A DNA stretch of 64,000 nucleotides, from positions 371,884 through 435,883 of the forward strand of contig MU008180.1 in the NCBI GenBank assembly GCA_010909165.1. The letters are read 5' to 3'. This document shows positions 45,051 through 55,601 of the stretch, one piece after another. The translations under genes were made by a program, and so were the position numbers. Origin of the DNA: Anthoceros angustus. Its lineage: Eukaryota; Streptophyta; Anthocerotopsida; Anthocerotales; Anthocerotaceae. The notes under the pieces are model-generated. The model saw only the letters and a list, made by a program, of their open reading frames with translations, was not told the DNA's origin and ran no database searches. How positions within the stretch are numbered: position 1 is the stretch's first letter; every line of letters starts with the position of its first letter.

Positions 45051-45716
45051 CATTTACAAGCGTTGTGATGACAGCTCATGTAGTTAAGGGTGTAGATCAC
45101 GGAGTCCCGTGGGAAGTGGTTGACACGTTTTGGTGGCATGACATGTGCGTCCATGCCTGCTATGCGGCTGTGGCGCGACAGCTGTCATGGCATATAGAGG
45201 TAGGAATAGGCATGTAGGGTTTGGGTGTGATAACGTGTGTGTGTCCGGTATAATGTGTGGGGATAAGTGGTGCATGGACCATGACTGCATGTGTATACTG
45301 TGAGTGTGATGGCGTGATGCATGTCATGAGTATAGAGATAGGATGGCATCATGGCTACATGGCCATGCCCATAGCTCAGTATAAGGCACAATGGCGAAGA
45401 TCTTCCGGCGTGTGCGGGCGCGTTCACGGCCCTTCGGAATTCGGGCCGGTAATTAAGATCGGCGGCGGTGTAGGCTACAAAGAGCTAGCAATCCGTCATT
45501 GGGAGCGGATTGTTGATGTCCGATTCAAGAGAACGGCCATACAGATCCCAAGCGTTTTTGTGCACCTTGTGTGTGATTCAGCGGTGGTGTGTGTGCATAG
45601 GAGCAGAGGTTCCAAAAGGTGTGGTTTTTGCCATTTACAAGCGTTGTGATGACAACAGCAGGGTGTAGATCACGAGTCCCGTGGGAAGTGGTTGAAACGC
45701 TTTGGTGGCATGACGT
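45051..45716 (+). repeat. Direct repeat of about 90 bp, 576 bp apart
   Basis: ccatttacaagcgttgtgat and gagtcccgtgggaagtggtt plus ttttggtggcatgac occur at about 45050-45140 and again at 45629-45715. The DNA between is gt-rich (gtgtgtgtccgg, gtggtgtgtgtgcat) with no firm gene. The pair could be the ends of a short LTR-like or duplicated segment. Confidence 0.75.
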
Positions 45717-45812
45717 CTACGTGGTATGGCGCTGGCGCATACACAACAACAAGCAGATGTTGAGGAGTCGATTCCCAAGATTGGAGGATGCAGAGGCGAA
45801 CCAACGGCGGCT

Positions 45813-46130
45813 ATTCAGACGGTCGACAAGGGTTCACGAGCGCCAAAGGTCCTCGAGAATACTTGACTCAACATGGTGAGCGGACAAGAATGGTGTTTTC
45901 TTCTCGAAGATGATATCCCGCCACAATTGAGGAAGCACGAAACGGACTCAAGGTGAGTTCGAATAAAGCTTATTCAGACGGTCGACAAGGGTTCGGCGGC
46001 CGCGGAAGGTCCTCGAGAATGCCTGACTCAACATGGTGGCGGACAAGAATGGTGTTTTCTTCTCGAAGATGATATCCATCACAATTGAGGAAGCGAAACG
46101 GACCAAGGTGAGTTCGAATAAAGCTATTCG
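45813..46130 (+). repeat. 159-bp tandem duplication in the copia-1 remnant
   Basis: Units start at 45813 and 45972 with attcagacggtcgacaaggg and end near gagttcgaataaagct. They precede the copia-1 RT fragment and may derive from its integrase-RT linker. Confidence 0.85.
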
Positions 46131-46460
46131 AGTATAATTCGATGCTCGAAAACAACGCTTGACGTTGGTTGATTTGCCACCCGGAGAAAAGTCGACCACC
46201 ATAGCGGACTTTCAAGAAGAAGCACAAGTCGGACGGATCTCGAAAGGCATAAGGCGAGACTAGTGGCTCGCGGCTCACTTAGCTGGACTACGAGGAGACC
46301 TTTTCCTTGGTAGTTCGCATGAACAGATCTCAAAGGCGTGATTCAGATCTCATACCTCCGCACCGAGGAGATGGTGGCGGATATCTTCTCCAAGGCTTCT
46401 CCAAGGCGCTCAGCGGCGCAAAGTTTGCACACTTTCGTTCGGGTAAGTAACTTTAGCTTG
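46131..46460 (+). pseudogene. copia-1 RT start and RNase H end, joined by deletion
   Basis: Across frames one reads LTLVDLPPGEKS and then DLERHKARLVARG, the conserved start of copia reverse transcriptase (ETWxLVDLPPGK ... ERxKARLVAKG). Directly after it lies ISYLRTEEMVADIFSKA, the C-terminal end of copia RNase H. Most of the RT is absent. A polypurine tract aagggggag follows at 46461-46469. Confidence 0.75.
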
Positions 46461-46469
46461 AAGGGGGAG

Positions 46470-46805
46470 TGTCAGAGATTCAATCCTATGCTACTCACTA
46501 TAGTATATTCGGATATACTAGGATATTGCACTAGACTCGATTACTCCAGTATATTAGGATATACTAGGATATTGCACTCTCGAGTCTAGGGCTTACCTCC
46601 TCGATAGTTGCCTAGCCTAAGGACTATATATGTAGCACCTTGTGCACCATATTTATGTGTGCTGTGGAGCCTATCTAAGCCGATTAGTGCTATTATGTGC
46701 CATCCATTGCCTCGCGTTCCGCTTCGTGTGCCATCCATTGCCTCTGGTCCGCTATGCGTGTGCCATCCATTGCCGCTTGTGTTCCGAACTGTTGATCCCG
46801 TGCTC
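46470..46805 (+). repeat. copia-1 3' LTR, expanded and with an uncertain end
   Basis: It begins tgtcagagattcaatcctat, matching the 5' LTR. The tatattaggatatactaggatatt block is present twice against once, and the gtgccatccattgcc unit three times (about 31-bp spacing) against once. Similarity fades after gttgatcccgtg near 46805, so the last ~45 bp and the target duplication are missing. Confidence 0.8.
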
Positions 46806-46839
46806 CTCCACATCTCAAGAGCTTGGATGCCCTGGCGCC

Positions 46840-47477
46840 GTCGTCGCGGACGGGATCTTTCCCGGATCTTTCCCGTATCCGCCTCTGCCAACAGGTCGTC
46901 AAGGTTGGCCTTGAGGACGGCCTCCAAGCGGGGATCTGCACCCATCACGCCTGCTAGCATCGCCAGCTCCGCCCGCACACTCTCCAGGTGGACATGAGCA
47001 TCGATTGCCATCGTTGCCCAGTCGTCCCTGTCCTCACACACATTTGTGATGAGCTCCTTCACCAACCGGAGGCGCCGCTGGCGCTTGGGCCCCTTCTCCT
47101 GAGACAGTCCTTCGATGATCTTCTCCAAAGAGACGCGCCGCTGGCCCGCCTTCATCTCCTCTCGCAGTATTGTCAGGCTCCCATCGCCCGCCCTTCGCCG
47201 CCCGCGGCTGGGTCTCAGGCCGATCCGCCATCTGTGCCTTGAGGGTGGCCAGGAGGCCTTCTTGCTGCCGTAATCGGGCCTGTGCTACCAAGAGCTGCAG
47301 CTGCACCGTCTTCATTTCCAGACTTTGGCGTTCGATGGTCGCCTTCAGACCTGTGATCATCGACTCTTCGGCCGGGCTAGAGAGCTCCTCCACCTCTTCA
47401 GCAAGGCTAGCGAGCTCCTTCCACCGACCGCACAGGGATTCTGCTGCCGTCATGGCACGCTTCCAAGCCGCCGCCAT
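46840..47477 (-). pseudogene. Coiled-coil protein, frameshifted, C-terminus at the copia-1 LTR
   Basis: From an ATG at 47477 the protein reads AAWKRAMTAAESLCGRWKEL, EEVEELSSPAEES, IERQSLEMKTVQLQLLVAQA and RQQEGLLATLKAQM. After a one-base frame change near 47175 it continues LTILREEMKAGQRRVSLEKI, RRLRLVKELITNVCEDRDDW and LDDLLAEADTG. Heptad-like leucines indicate a coiled coil. I do not recognise the family. It may be a host gene cut by the copia-1 insertion, or a retroelement gag. Confidence 0.45.
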
Positions 47478-49128
47478 GACCCCTCTTGGAAGTCATGTTC
47501 TTCTCTTTTAAAAGTATTGCAGCGCTTGTCTTTCCAAGTCCAAGGGCAGATTTGCAAGTCCTGTGAAGTTGCAGAGACCATCACGCAGCCATCAAACAGT
47601 CAGTAACCTCTTACCCTTGCTCTCAAGCATCTGGAGCATGTCTCAATGTTCATGAAGAAATGACATCACAAGGAGAAGACATTTGTGATCGGCATCACAA
47701 GGAAAATTCTTCGACATCTGTGATCGACATCTGTGATCGGCATCACAAGGAAAATGCATGGCAAAACCAAATCTGGCCGCTCAACTCCTCAAACCAAAGG
47801 ATTGTCAACAAAACCGACCCATTTTCAGATTACTTTCAACGACACGTTGCCAAGGCAGGTGTGTTCTCTGACTGCTCGAAGGAACGCTATGGGAGATTTT
47901 TGGAAACCTTGAAAATCCAGTCACCTCAAATGTTTCCTCCAGGCGCTGCTCTTGCTGCCTCTGGACCACAAGCCATGAGCTCTAAATCACAGCTTCATTG
48001 CCATAACATCTCTACAGTATACAGCCCTTAGTAGAGGGTTTGGTCCAATTGCGATACCAAAAATAGTAGAAAGTTCAAGCCCAAGACGAGATTTGTCTAA
48101 TGTACCAGAACAAAACAGAAAGTTCAAGCTGAAAGGCGAGAGTTTTGTCCAATCTCCAATCAACCAGAACGAAAATATGTATGTGGAAAGTTCAAGCCGA
48201 AGCCCATGAAAGCAGATTCCTCGTGCTAGCCTTCGCTTAGCTAGCTCTAGTGAAACCCAGGACAGCATGAATCTGTCTAACTCAGAGCCCAACACGTGTT
48301 GTTCAATGTAACCTGGACAGACACAAAACCGCGGTGAACTGAGCGCTCCATCATCCAGGTTCGGTCAGGCTGAGAGCCACGCAACACTGCGGTGACCTGA
48401 GCTGCATCATCCACGTTAGCTAAGCTCAGCTAACCCTGGATTGGAAAGTTTTAGTAGCACGATCAGATTGCCATTGCGAGCACATCCTTCTACATAGCTG
48501 CCTGGCTGCATGGCACTTTCAACATGGAATCTTCCAAATGCAGGGACTGCTGCTCAAATTGGACCTCCTTCAGACAGTGGGAGCTTCTGTAACTGAATAG
48601 CTACAAATTTTCGCGCCTGCCAAAGTTCCCACAAGGTCATGTTAAGAGAGAGAACACAGGAAAAGACGTACACAAGTTCATTGCTCTTTTCCTCACCGGT
48701 AATCAACATCTCGACATTTGTGACCTTCAAGCCAAGGTTTTTCGCCTCCACCAGCTCGCCCAACACTTAAATGCTGCTCGAACTCCAAATTGCTGTGCTC
48801 TCAGTGTCGCTCTTGCTTCTATTGTCCCCTAGGTAGCTAGTCTGAATTACCTTGGCACAAGTGAGATTAAATAGTGGCAGCAACATTTTCACCAGGGCCT
48901 GGACGTTCTTTGGGGAGGAAGTAACACCGACCACAGAGGGAGGGCCTGTGTGCTCGAACCTTTGGCAGAAGCTTTCAAGGCAAAGGGCCTCCGCCTACCC
49001 CTTGTCTCTTCAGCTGTGTTTGGGGAAAGGGCAAACCAGGTTGCTGCATCTGGTGATGGGACAGACTGGGGTGTAAGCTGGCTCTCTCTTACACTTCTAA
49101 TCTATCCCTGAGATGGTGTTGAATCTGA
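47478..49128. other. Intergenic DNA with short repeats
   Basis: No firm gene. catctgtgatcggcatcaca plus aggaaaat is duplicated at 47681-47755. gaaagttcaagc recurs three times between 48068 and 48200. A gcggtgaactgag..catcatcca segment at 48330 is repeated in diverged form at 48390. A 70-codon minus-strand frame at 48766-48554 (KVTNVEMLITGEEKSNELVY) is unassigned. Confidence 0.45.
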
Positions 49129-49500
49129 AACTCGGAACAACTAGTGACAGGTTCTGAAAGCATGAGGATTTTGCAGGTGAGGGAGGAGCTGAAATGGGAA
49201 CTCGTGGGACGCAGATGAGAAAGTCTGCTCTTTATCGGATTTCGCTCGAGCTGGGTTCTAGAGGTTTCATTCATTTTACACCTGGGCCTGTACTGAATCC
49301 CAATTTCATACAGTAGTGTGTAAGCAAGAAGCTGCTGAACTGCGGGAATGCAGGGTAGGGAATCCTTCACGATTCTTGTGACAAGTGTGAAGTTGGATCT
49401 TGTGTAGGAGGATGGGAAGACGGGTGATACCCTGGTGGTAGGGGACTCCACCAACCCGAAGAGATCTTGTGAATTTTGATGAGCCACTTTCATTGTAAAT
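49129..49500. repeat. Diverged duplicate of the block upstream of helicase A
   Basis: It matches 1100-1620 in order and orientation (gaggagctgaaatgggaact, cgattcttgtgacaagtgtg, tcttgtgtaggaggatggga, ggtaggggactcca). In the ancestral arrangement it lay upstream of helicase B. It is now separated from B by copia-2. Confidence 0.65.
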
Positions 49501-49949
49501 TGTGGGAAACAAGACAGGGTGGACACTGGAGGCGGTCCGTAAGCGCCCAGACTCCAGCCATAGATGCATATCATCATTCTTCCAAGGATTGGGGTCGGTG
49601 ATGAGAGCGTCCTACATGTTGCTGCCAGCTGCACATGTGCATGTTCTCAGAACGATGATCCTGATCTTGTTCATGCATGTGATGTGATTCTTTCAAGTTT
49701 GACAGGTTTTGCCTGCAGGCCACATCAACAGCACTGACCGACAAGAGCCCTTTTGAGAGAAAGTGAAGCGTCCTTCTCTGGGAGGAATTTGCTCAGCAGA
49801 ATGGGATAGCCAGAATGGAAATTTTGGGTTCATTCACTTGTCAGCACCGTGCTGCTCCTTGATCCCTGGTTCACCCGTCGTGATGAGTGGTGACACCAGA
49901 TTCTGCTTCTGTCTTCAACAACATGTCAAGTTTTGACAGTCTTTTAGCC
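49501..49949. other. Spacer before copia-2
   Basis: No gene recognised. The last five bases, tagcc (49945-49949), are the left target-site copy for copia-2. Confidence 0.4.
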
Positions 49950-50100
49950 AGTGAAAAGAGAAGAAACGAGACAAACTCGAGACTTGACTCTTGCATTCAT
50001 TACAAAGAATAACAGAATTGTTCACTTATCAAGTTATCGAAACGACACTTCTAATTAACCCTAGTTTATCTTTGTGGGTTAGAGATGTTCTATCTCCACA
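49950..50100 (-). repeat. copia-2 3' LTR
   Basis: The LTR is 151 bp. On the minus strand it begins tgtggagatagaacatctct and ends ttttcact. It differs from the 5' LTR by a few bases. Confidence 0.9.
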
Positions 50101-51450
50101 CTCCCACTCAGCTCTAGGCACACAAAGATCTGCTTATAGAACTACGACTAAGTGACTAGACGATTGGATCCAATACACATTTGATTCATCCACTCTGGTC
50201 ACTCGAGTAGCTCCCACTTAAGCTTGCAAGGTGTTATTTTGCGGTTAACTTTGCCTCCTTAGCTGCTAAGGTGATTATGTCACTGCCGTCAACTACTCCT
50301 AGACCTTCTCTATGTTTATTATGTTTATAAGAGGGGAGTGACTTAGTAAATATATCGGCAGTATTATCCTCCGTATTTATATAAGTAACCACCACCACTC
50401 CTCGTGAAGTAACATCACGAATATAATGATGATATAACTCAATATGCTTTATGCGAGCATGATAACGAGGGTTAGCAACTAATGCGATAGCCGACATATT
50501 ATCACAATTAAGCGAGGTAGGCTGAAGTTGGGGCCATTTAATATCACTTAGGCGAGCTCCCCCACCTCTTTACTTGCTTAGTAAGAGCTTTATATTCGCC
50601 TCAGAGAGCTTAAGGCAAGACTTGTTTCTTCTTACATCGCCACCACGGAGGCGGCTAACAAAGCAATCTGGAAATGCTTTTCCACGTGTCGGTCTGAGGC
50701 CCAATCGGCATCCACAAAACCACTTAGCTCAAATTGTTTGCGACGTGGAACTATAGCGGATGCCGTATCTTTGTGGGTTAGAGATGTTCTATCTCCACAC
50801 TCCCACTCTAGGCACACAAAGATCTGCTTATAGAACTACGTACTAAGTGACTAGGATTGGATCCAATACATTTGATTCATCCACTCTGGTCACTCGAGTA
50901 GCTCCACTTAAGCTTGCAAGGTGTTATTTTGTGGTTAACTTTGCCTCCTTAGCTGCTAAGGTGATTATGTCCTTTAGTCAACTACTCCTAGTCCTTCTCT
51001 ATGTTTATTATGTTTATAAGAGAGGAGTGACTTAGTAAATATATCGTGATATTATCCTCCGTATTTATATAAGTAACCACCACCACTCCTCGTGAAGTAA
51101 CATCACGAATATAATGATGATATAACTCAATATGCTTTGTACGAGCATGATAGCGAGGGTTAGCAACTAATGCGATAGCCGACATATTATCACAATTAAG
51201 CGAGGTAGGCTGAAGTTGGGGCCATTTAATATCACTTAAAAGCGCTCCCACTCGACCTCTTTACTTGCTTCGTAAGAGCTTTATATTCGCCTCAGAGCTT
51301 AAGGCAAGACTTGTTTCTTCTTACATGGGCGCGGCTAACAAAGCAATGCGAAATGCTTTTCCACGTGTCGGTCTGAGGCCCAATCGGCATCCACAAAACC
51401 ACTTAGCTCAAATTGTTTGCGACACTGTGGAACTATAGCGTCTGGTATCT
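50101..51450 (-). pseudogene. copia-2 RNase H with a 699-bp tandem duplication
   Basis: Minus-strand 51251-50988 reads LSDIKWPQLQPTSLNCDNMS, AIALVANPRYHARTKHIELY and HHYIRDVTSRGVVVVTYI, the C-terminal copia RNase H. The same protein occurs again at 50497-50234 (with TEDNTADIFTKSLPS). The repeat units start at 50068 and 50767. The first includes part of the 3' LTR, so a segment running from the LTR into RNase H was copied. Confidence 0.85.
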
Positions 51451-51696
51451 TTGAAGTACCACTCACATACCTCGGGATCCTCTTCATAGCTACCCAATGT
51501 TTCTGGGATTAAGGTATTGAGCGTATAAGACATACATAATATCCGCCGAGTCGATTAGCCAGATAGAGGAGACAGCCCACGCGCATAAGGAATAGAAAGC
51601 ATGTCCTCACGCTCAGCAGTAGATTGTGGGCAATCCTCAGAAGATAACCGAATACCAACTGCCCCTGGAGTCGATACGGGCCGAGCGGATTGCATA

Positions 51697-52465
51697 TTAA
51701 AGCGGGTAAGAATTTCCCTTACATACTTTTGTTGATTGCATTTGAATTCCGAGGCACCATCGAAGAACTCCAATATCCTTCATATCAAATTCGTATAACA
51801 TATCCTTCATGGAGTTAATCATTTGCATACTAGTGCCAAACAAACATATGTCGTCAACATATAATGCTAAAATGATAAAGTTAGAGTCGTCCAAGGTAAT
51901 AAACATTACTATCGATGGCTTTGAATAAAACCAATAAACTTAAGGCGACCATCACATTTATAAAACCATTTATTAGTCTGTTTTAAGCCATAGAGGCACT
52001 TAAGCGACTTACAAACTAACTCCGCATTTGCATCTTCATAGCCCTCGGGCTGCCTCATGTAAATTTCTTCCTCTAATTCTCCATATAAGAACGCGGTGCA
52101 AACATCCATCCGATGGATCTCTAAATTCAATTCGGCTAAGGCTAAAAGAACCCGTAGTGATTGGGTCTTGACCACGCGAAAAAGTCTCTTGATAATCGAT
52201 GCCACCGACTATAGCCCTTAGCAACAAGTCTAGCTTTATAGCGTTCAATAGAACCATCAAGATTTAATTTAGTTTTAAAGACCCATTTGCAAAGGATGGG
52301 TTTTACCGGAGGAAGTGGTACTAAATCCCATGTATGATTTTTAAGCAAAGAATCATACTCACTTTCTATTCGCTTTCCACTCAACACCATTGGGTCCATC
52401 CAATGCCTCACGATATGTAGCGGTTCACCATCAACCGTGAGTAGAGCATGTGCAAGGAGGGCCAC
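51697..52465 (-). pseudogene. copia-2 reverse transcriptase
   Basis: The minus-strand frame set reads YDSLLKNHTWDLVPLPP and KWVFKTKLNLDGSIERYKAR near the N-terminus, then HRMDVCTAFLYGELEEEIYM and VCKSLKCLYGLKQT, then FIILALYVDDICLFG with the catalytic YVDD at 51861-51850. Frame changes near 52150 and 51910 break it. A further piece (51773-51555) reads YVREILTRFNM and VSTPGAVG, the RT/RNase H linker. Confidence 0.9.
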
Positions 52466-52559
52466 AGGATCATTGAAGTGGAATTAGTAAAAGCAGAAAA
52501 ATCAGCATTAATGGAATTATCAACCATATTGTCTTGAGAGTTGCATTATCGGGCAAATT

Positions 52560-53110
52560 TCCAGCATTATATCGCCAAAATATCCGTAAGTGCCCATGCA
52601 TTATCGGGATCGAGATACGGGGCTCGGTGACCAGACGGAGCCCGGCGCCTCCCGTGTGGATTGTTGAGGGACCGGGCACGCATCTGTTGAATCGGAGCGG
52701 ATGATCCACCTTGTGCGGCGCAAAAGGTCATGCGCTTGTTCAACGCAATCCCTAGCGCGAGGGCTGGCAAGTGCAGCCGGTGGTGACCCAGGCCCGTTCC
52801 AGTCGCCCGTCGCTCATGTGGGGTCGCGGCACCCACGCTCTCGGCTTTGATCCGTTTGCCCATGTCTTGTGCACCACTTACACCATATCCGGGTTACAGA
52901 TTACGCCTTGCCACCGCGCGCCAGCGAGGAAGCATCGGCTGTGCATCGCATCGCCCCGGTCGAGGCGGTGGGCGGGGCCCGCCTTCATCGCGGCCTCCTG
53001 TGCGCAGGTGCAAGGGACAAATGTGGCAATGCCTGCATGCCTTGCCTCCTCCTCGGATCGGCATGTTCTCACCGGTTCATGGGCAAGGGATACAAGCCGA
53101 AATTGCGGTG
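52560..53110. other. GC-rich block in the copia-2 integrase-RT spacer
   Basis: This ~550-bp block is much richer in G+C (gaggcggtgggcggggcccg, cgcctcccgtgtgg) than the A/T-rich element around it. Open frames exist on both strands but none is recognised. It sits where copia elements have a variable linker. It may be captured foreign DNA. Confidence 0.5.
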
Positions 53111-53781
53111 AGCCGGATCACGGCTGTGATCAATGAAGGCCGGTTGAAAACCAGAGAAAACACCTGGAGTGGGAAGTTGGAATCCAGTACTGGGATCGGG
53201 GTTGTCATCATCATCATCGTAATTATCGTCATCAGGATATGTGTGAGAATCCGAACTTTCTCCTCCCATGAACGAATCTAGTTTTGTAGTGATAAATTCC
53301 CGTGATGGCTGCTGGCTTGAGTCTCCGATTGCAGTTGAAACTCCCACAGCACGCTCCATGACAGGAGCTTCGTTGAAGACAACGCTCCTGGCATATGTCA
53401 GTTGAAGGGTGGAGGGAGAATACAGTTTGTATGCTTTCACCTGATCTCCATAACCGACGAAGATGTGCTTGGTTGCCCTTTCCGCTAACTTAGGCCTTCC
53501 CTGAAGGGAACAAGGGCCCAAGCAGTGCAACCGAAAACTCTTAGGTGAGCCACTCCTGGTTTTCTCTTATACCACAATTCAAATGGTGTGGTCTCTAACG
53601 GAATGGCTGATGTGTGCATCCTGTTCATAACGTAGGTGGCTGTGACTGCAGCCTCAGCCCAGTAGGGCTTCGGAAGATTGGAGGCATAGAGCATCGTCCT
53701 TGTTGTGCTGGCAATGTCTCCAATCTTCTTCTCAGCTATCCCATTCTGTTGGGATGTATAAGGTACCGTGTATTGACACAT
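53111..53781 (-). pseudogene. copia-2 integrase C-terminal half
   Basis: The minus-strand piece 53781-53485 reads CQYTVPYTSQQNGIAEKKIG (catalytic Glu in the QNGIAE motif), YWAEAAVTATYVMNRM and PFELWYKRKPGVAHLRVFGC, hallmarks of copia integrase. The next piece (53530-53069) reads IFVGYGDQVKAYKLYSPST and the acidic linker. The first half, with the two catalytic Asp residues, is frame-broken at 53.8-54.1 kb. Confidence 0.85.
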
Positions 53782-54144
53782 GATTCCATGACCTTTACAC
53801 CAGTCCTTAAAAGCATTGGAGCTGAACTCACCCCATTATATCAGTCTGGCCGAACTTTGGATCTGCGTGATTCAGCCATTGTTTTGAAGTCCCGGAAGAT
53901 AGTGAATGCTTCACTTTTCCTCTTGATGGATAGGTGTGAGTGAACCCTCATGTCGTCAGCGATGACCGGTAATACTACTGCTCCACCTAGTGAAGGTTCA
54001 CTTAGCGGTCCACATATGTCTGCGTAACAATTCTAACGGCTGGTTGCTCTTGTAGGGTTACTTGTTGGTGAAGGGAGCTGCTTGTGCTTACCCATAACAC
54101 AAGACTCATAAACTTGCATTTGTTTCCCTAATTTGGGGAGACCT

Positions 54145-54830
54145 TCACTGTTCTAAAATAATCACTGTGTGTGGCCGAAGTTTTGGGAGATTCATGTGGC
54201 CAAAACGCATGTGCCACAAGAGTGTTCTCGAAGAAAAAGAGTCTGCCACACAAGCAACATTACTCCCACTCGACGGGGTGGTGCAATATCCCGCAGGTAA
54301 GAGTTGTAATACATACAAGTCATCATGCGCTTTTCCTTCAGCGATGCATTGATCAGTTGTGTCACCCTGGAATAACTTGCAGCCCTGTCTCGTAAACAGG
54401 AAGGTGACATTGTTGTTAGAGGTAAGGGCCTTGACTGAAACCAGGTTTTTGGTCATGCAGGGTACATAGAGGACATCCGTAGGTGTAAAATCTGTTCCTA
54501 CATAGGTGTGTAAAATCATTGTCCTTTGCCCTTCACAGAATCGATCATCATCACCACTATAACAACTTGCCCGAGGAATCGGCAAATGTTATGAAGCAAC
54601 TCATGTTGTTGCATATGTGAGCAGATGCTCGAGTCCAAGTACCACAAAGAGGATGATGTGAGTAGAAAGGAAGCAGACTGTCATGATTGAAGGTACAGTC
54701 CTACTTGTCGATTCAGCAACATGTGTTTCGTGAGGCTTGTTCCTGCGTGGTTCACCGCCTTTTCTTACGGCGATCACGCTCCCAATGCCCTTCAATTAGA
54801 CACCAATTGCATGCTCCTTTTCTTCTTCTT
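54145..54830 (-). pseudogene. copia-2 zinc knuckle, protease and pre-integrase region
   Basis: Near 54810 the minus strand encodes CNWCLIEGHWERDR, a CCHC knuckle whose last Cys is Arg. The protease active site reads WYLDSSICSHMQQ near 54640 (D-S-S in place of D-S-G). Then 54585-54145 reads ILHTYVGTDFTPTDVLYVPC, MTKNLVSVKAL and LLWHMRFGHMNLPKL, the gag-pre-integrase domain. Both substitutions would weaken packaging and processing. Confidence 0.75.
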
Positions 54831-55241
54831 CTTATCACCTTTGTTGTAGCTACGCTAGCGAGCTTGCCCTCCCTTCTTACTCCATTTGGGCTTCCTTTCA
54901 GCCAGGAGCACTTTGTCAGAATTCACAGTTGAAGATGAGGCTGCGCTCAGTCTTCTCCTGGTCTCCTCTTGCAGCATTGAAGCTCATAGACCTGCAATTG
55001 TGAGTGTTGAAGATCCACCCGCTGCAACAGCAGCCGAAGCTGTCTGTAGAGGCCCGTTTTGTTGTGAAGCAAAACTCTCCCAACTTTGAGGGAGGCGGCG
55101 GCAGTTGTGTGACATCCGGCTCTGTCATCATCTTAGAGCCGAGGGAGAGTCGAACTGAGGTACCTAAATTTTCCTAGGTAACGAAACACTCTCCTTTTCT
55201 TTCAAACACAAGGACTGAAAATTCATCCTTGCTTCTACAAG

Positions 55242-55601
55242 TCATGGCGTTCGAACTTGGTAGAGATTAGCCAGACCATCCCAAATCTCTTTGGATGTGT
55301 CATATCCTGCAGCATGATCCATCATGCTTTCATCTAAAGCGTTGATGATCAGATGCTTTGTAGTTCTATCTCCACGGTTCCATAGGTCTACATCAGCTTG
55401 GGTGACAGCTGCCGTGCTGGTTGTGGCCGTAGAGGCTGAGGCTGCAGTTAGTGTGGGACGAGGAAAGGAACCATCCACGTACTGCCATACCTCTTTGAAC
55501 TCAAGTACAGACTTCATCCGGATTGTCCAAATGTTATACTTGGTTCCATTGAATCGATCTCGATAATCGACTCCAGTTGTGTTGGATGTATTAGAAGCCA
55601 T
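55242..55601 (-). pseudogene. copia-2 gag (UBN2-type), N-terminal part
   Basis: From an ATG at 55601 the protein reads YRDRFNGTKYNIWTIRMKSV, LEFKEVWQYVDG and HLIINALDESMMDH, followed by SKEIWDGLANLYQ. This is the gag domain common to plant copia elements. A stop truncates it near 55242 and the rest lies in other frames toward 54.9 kb. Confidence 0.8.

Larger units (their letters stand above)
7506..46805 (+). mobile_element. Ty1/copia element copia-1, expanded by nested insertions
   Basis: Two LTR copies with the same start (tgtca.agattcaatcct) lie at 7506-7768 and from 46470. A tggtatcagagc primer-binding site follows the first and an aagggggag polypurine tract precedes the second. Gag, zinc knuckle, protease and the pre-integrase region read from 7824 to 9280 and then stop at a CACTA terminus. 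Fragments of the reverse transcriptase start and the RNase H end reappear at 46.1-46.46 kb just before the 3' LTR. The intervening ~36 kb is other mobile or unidentified DNA. The integrase core and most of the RT were not found and may have been deleted. Confidence 0.75.

Noticed and set aside
45185-45427. 80-codon minus-strand His/Tyr/Thr-rich frame
   Set aside because: Translation of gt-rich low-complexity DNA.
52847-53281. 144-codon plus-strand frame ending in an Ile/Val run
   Set aside because: It runs from the GC-rich insert into the acidic linker of copia-2 read backwards; the Ile/Val run is the complement of the Asp-rich linker.
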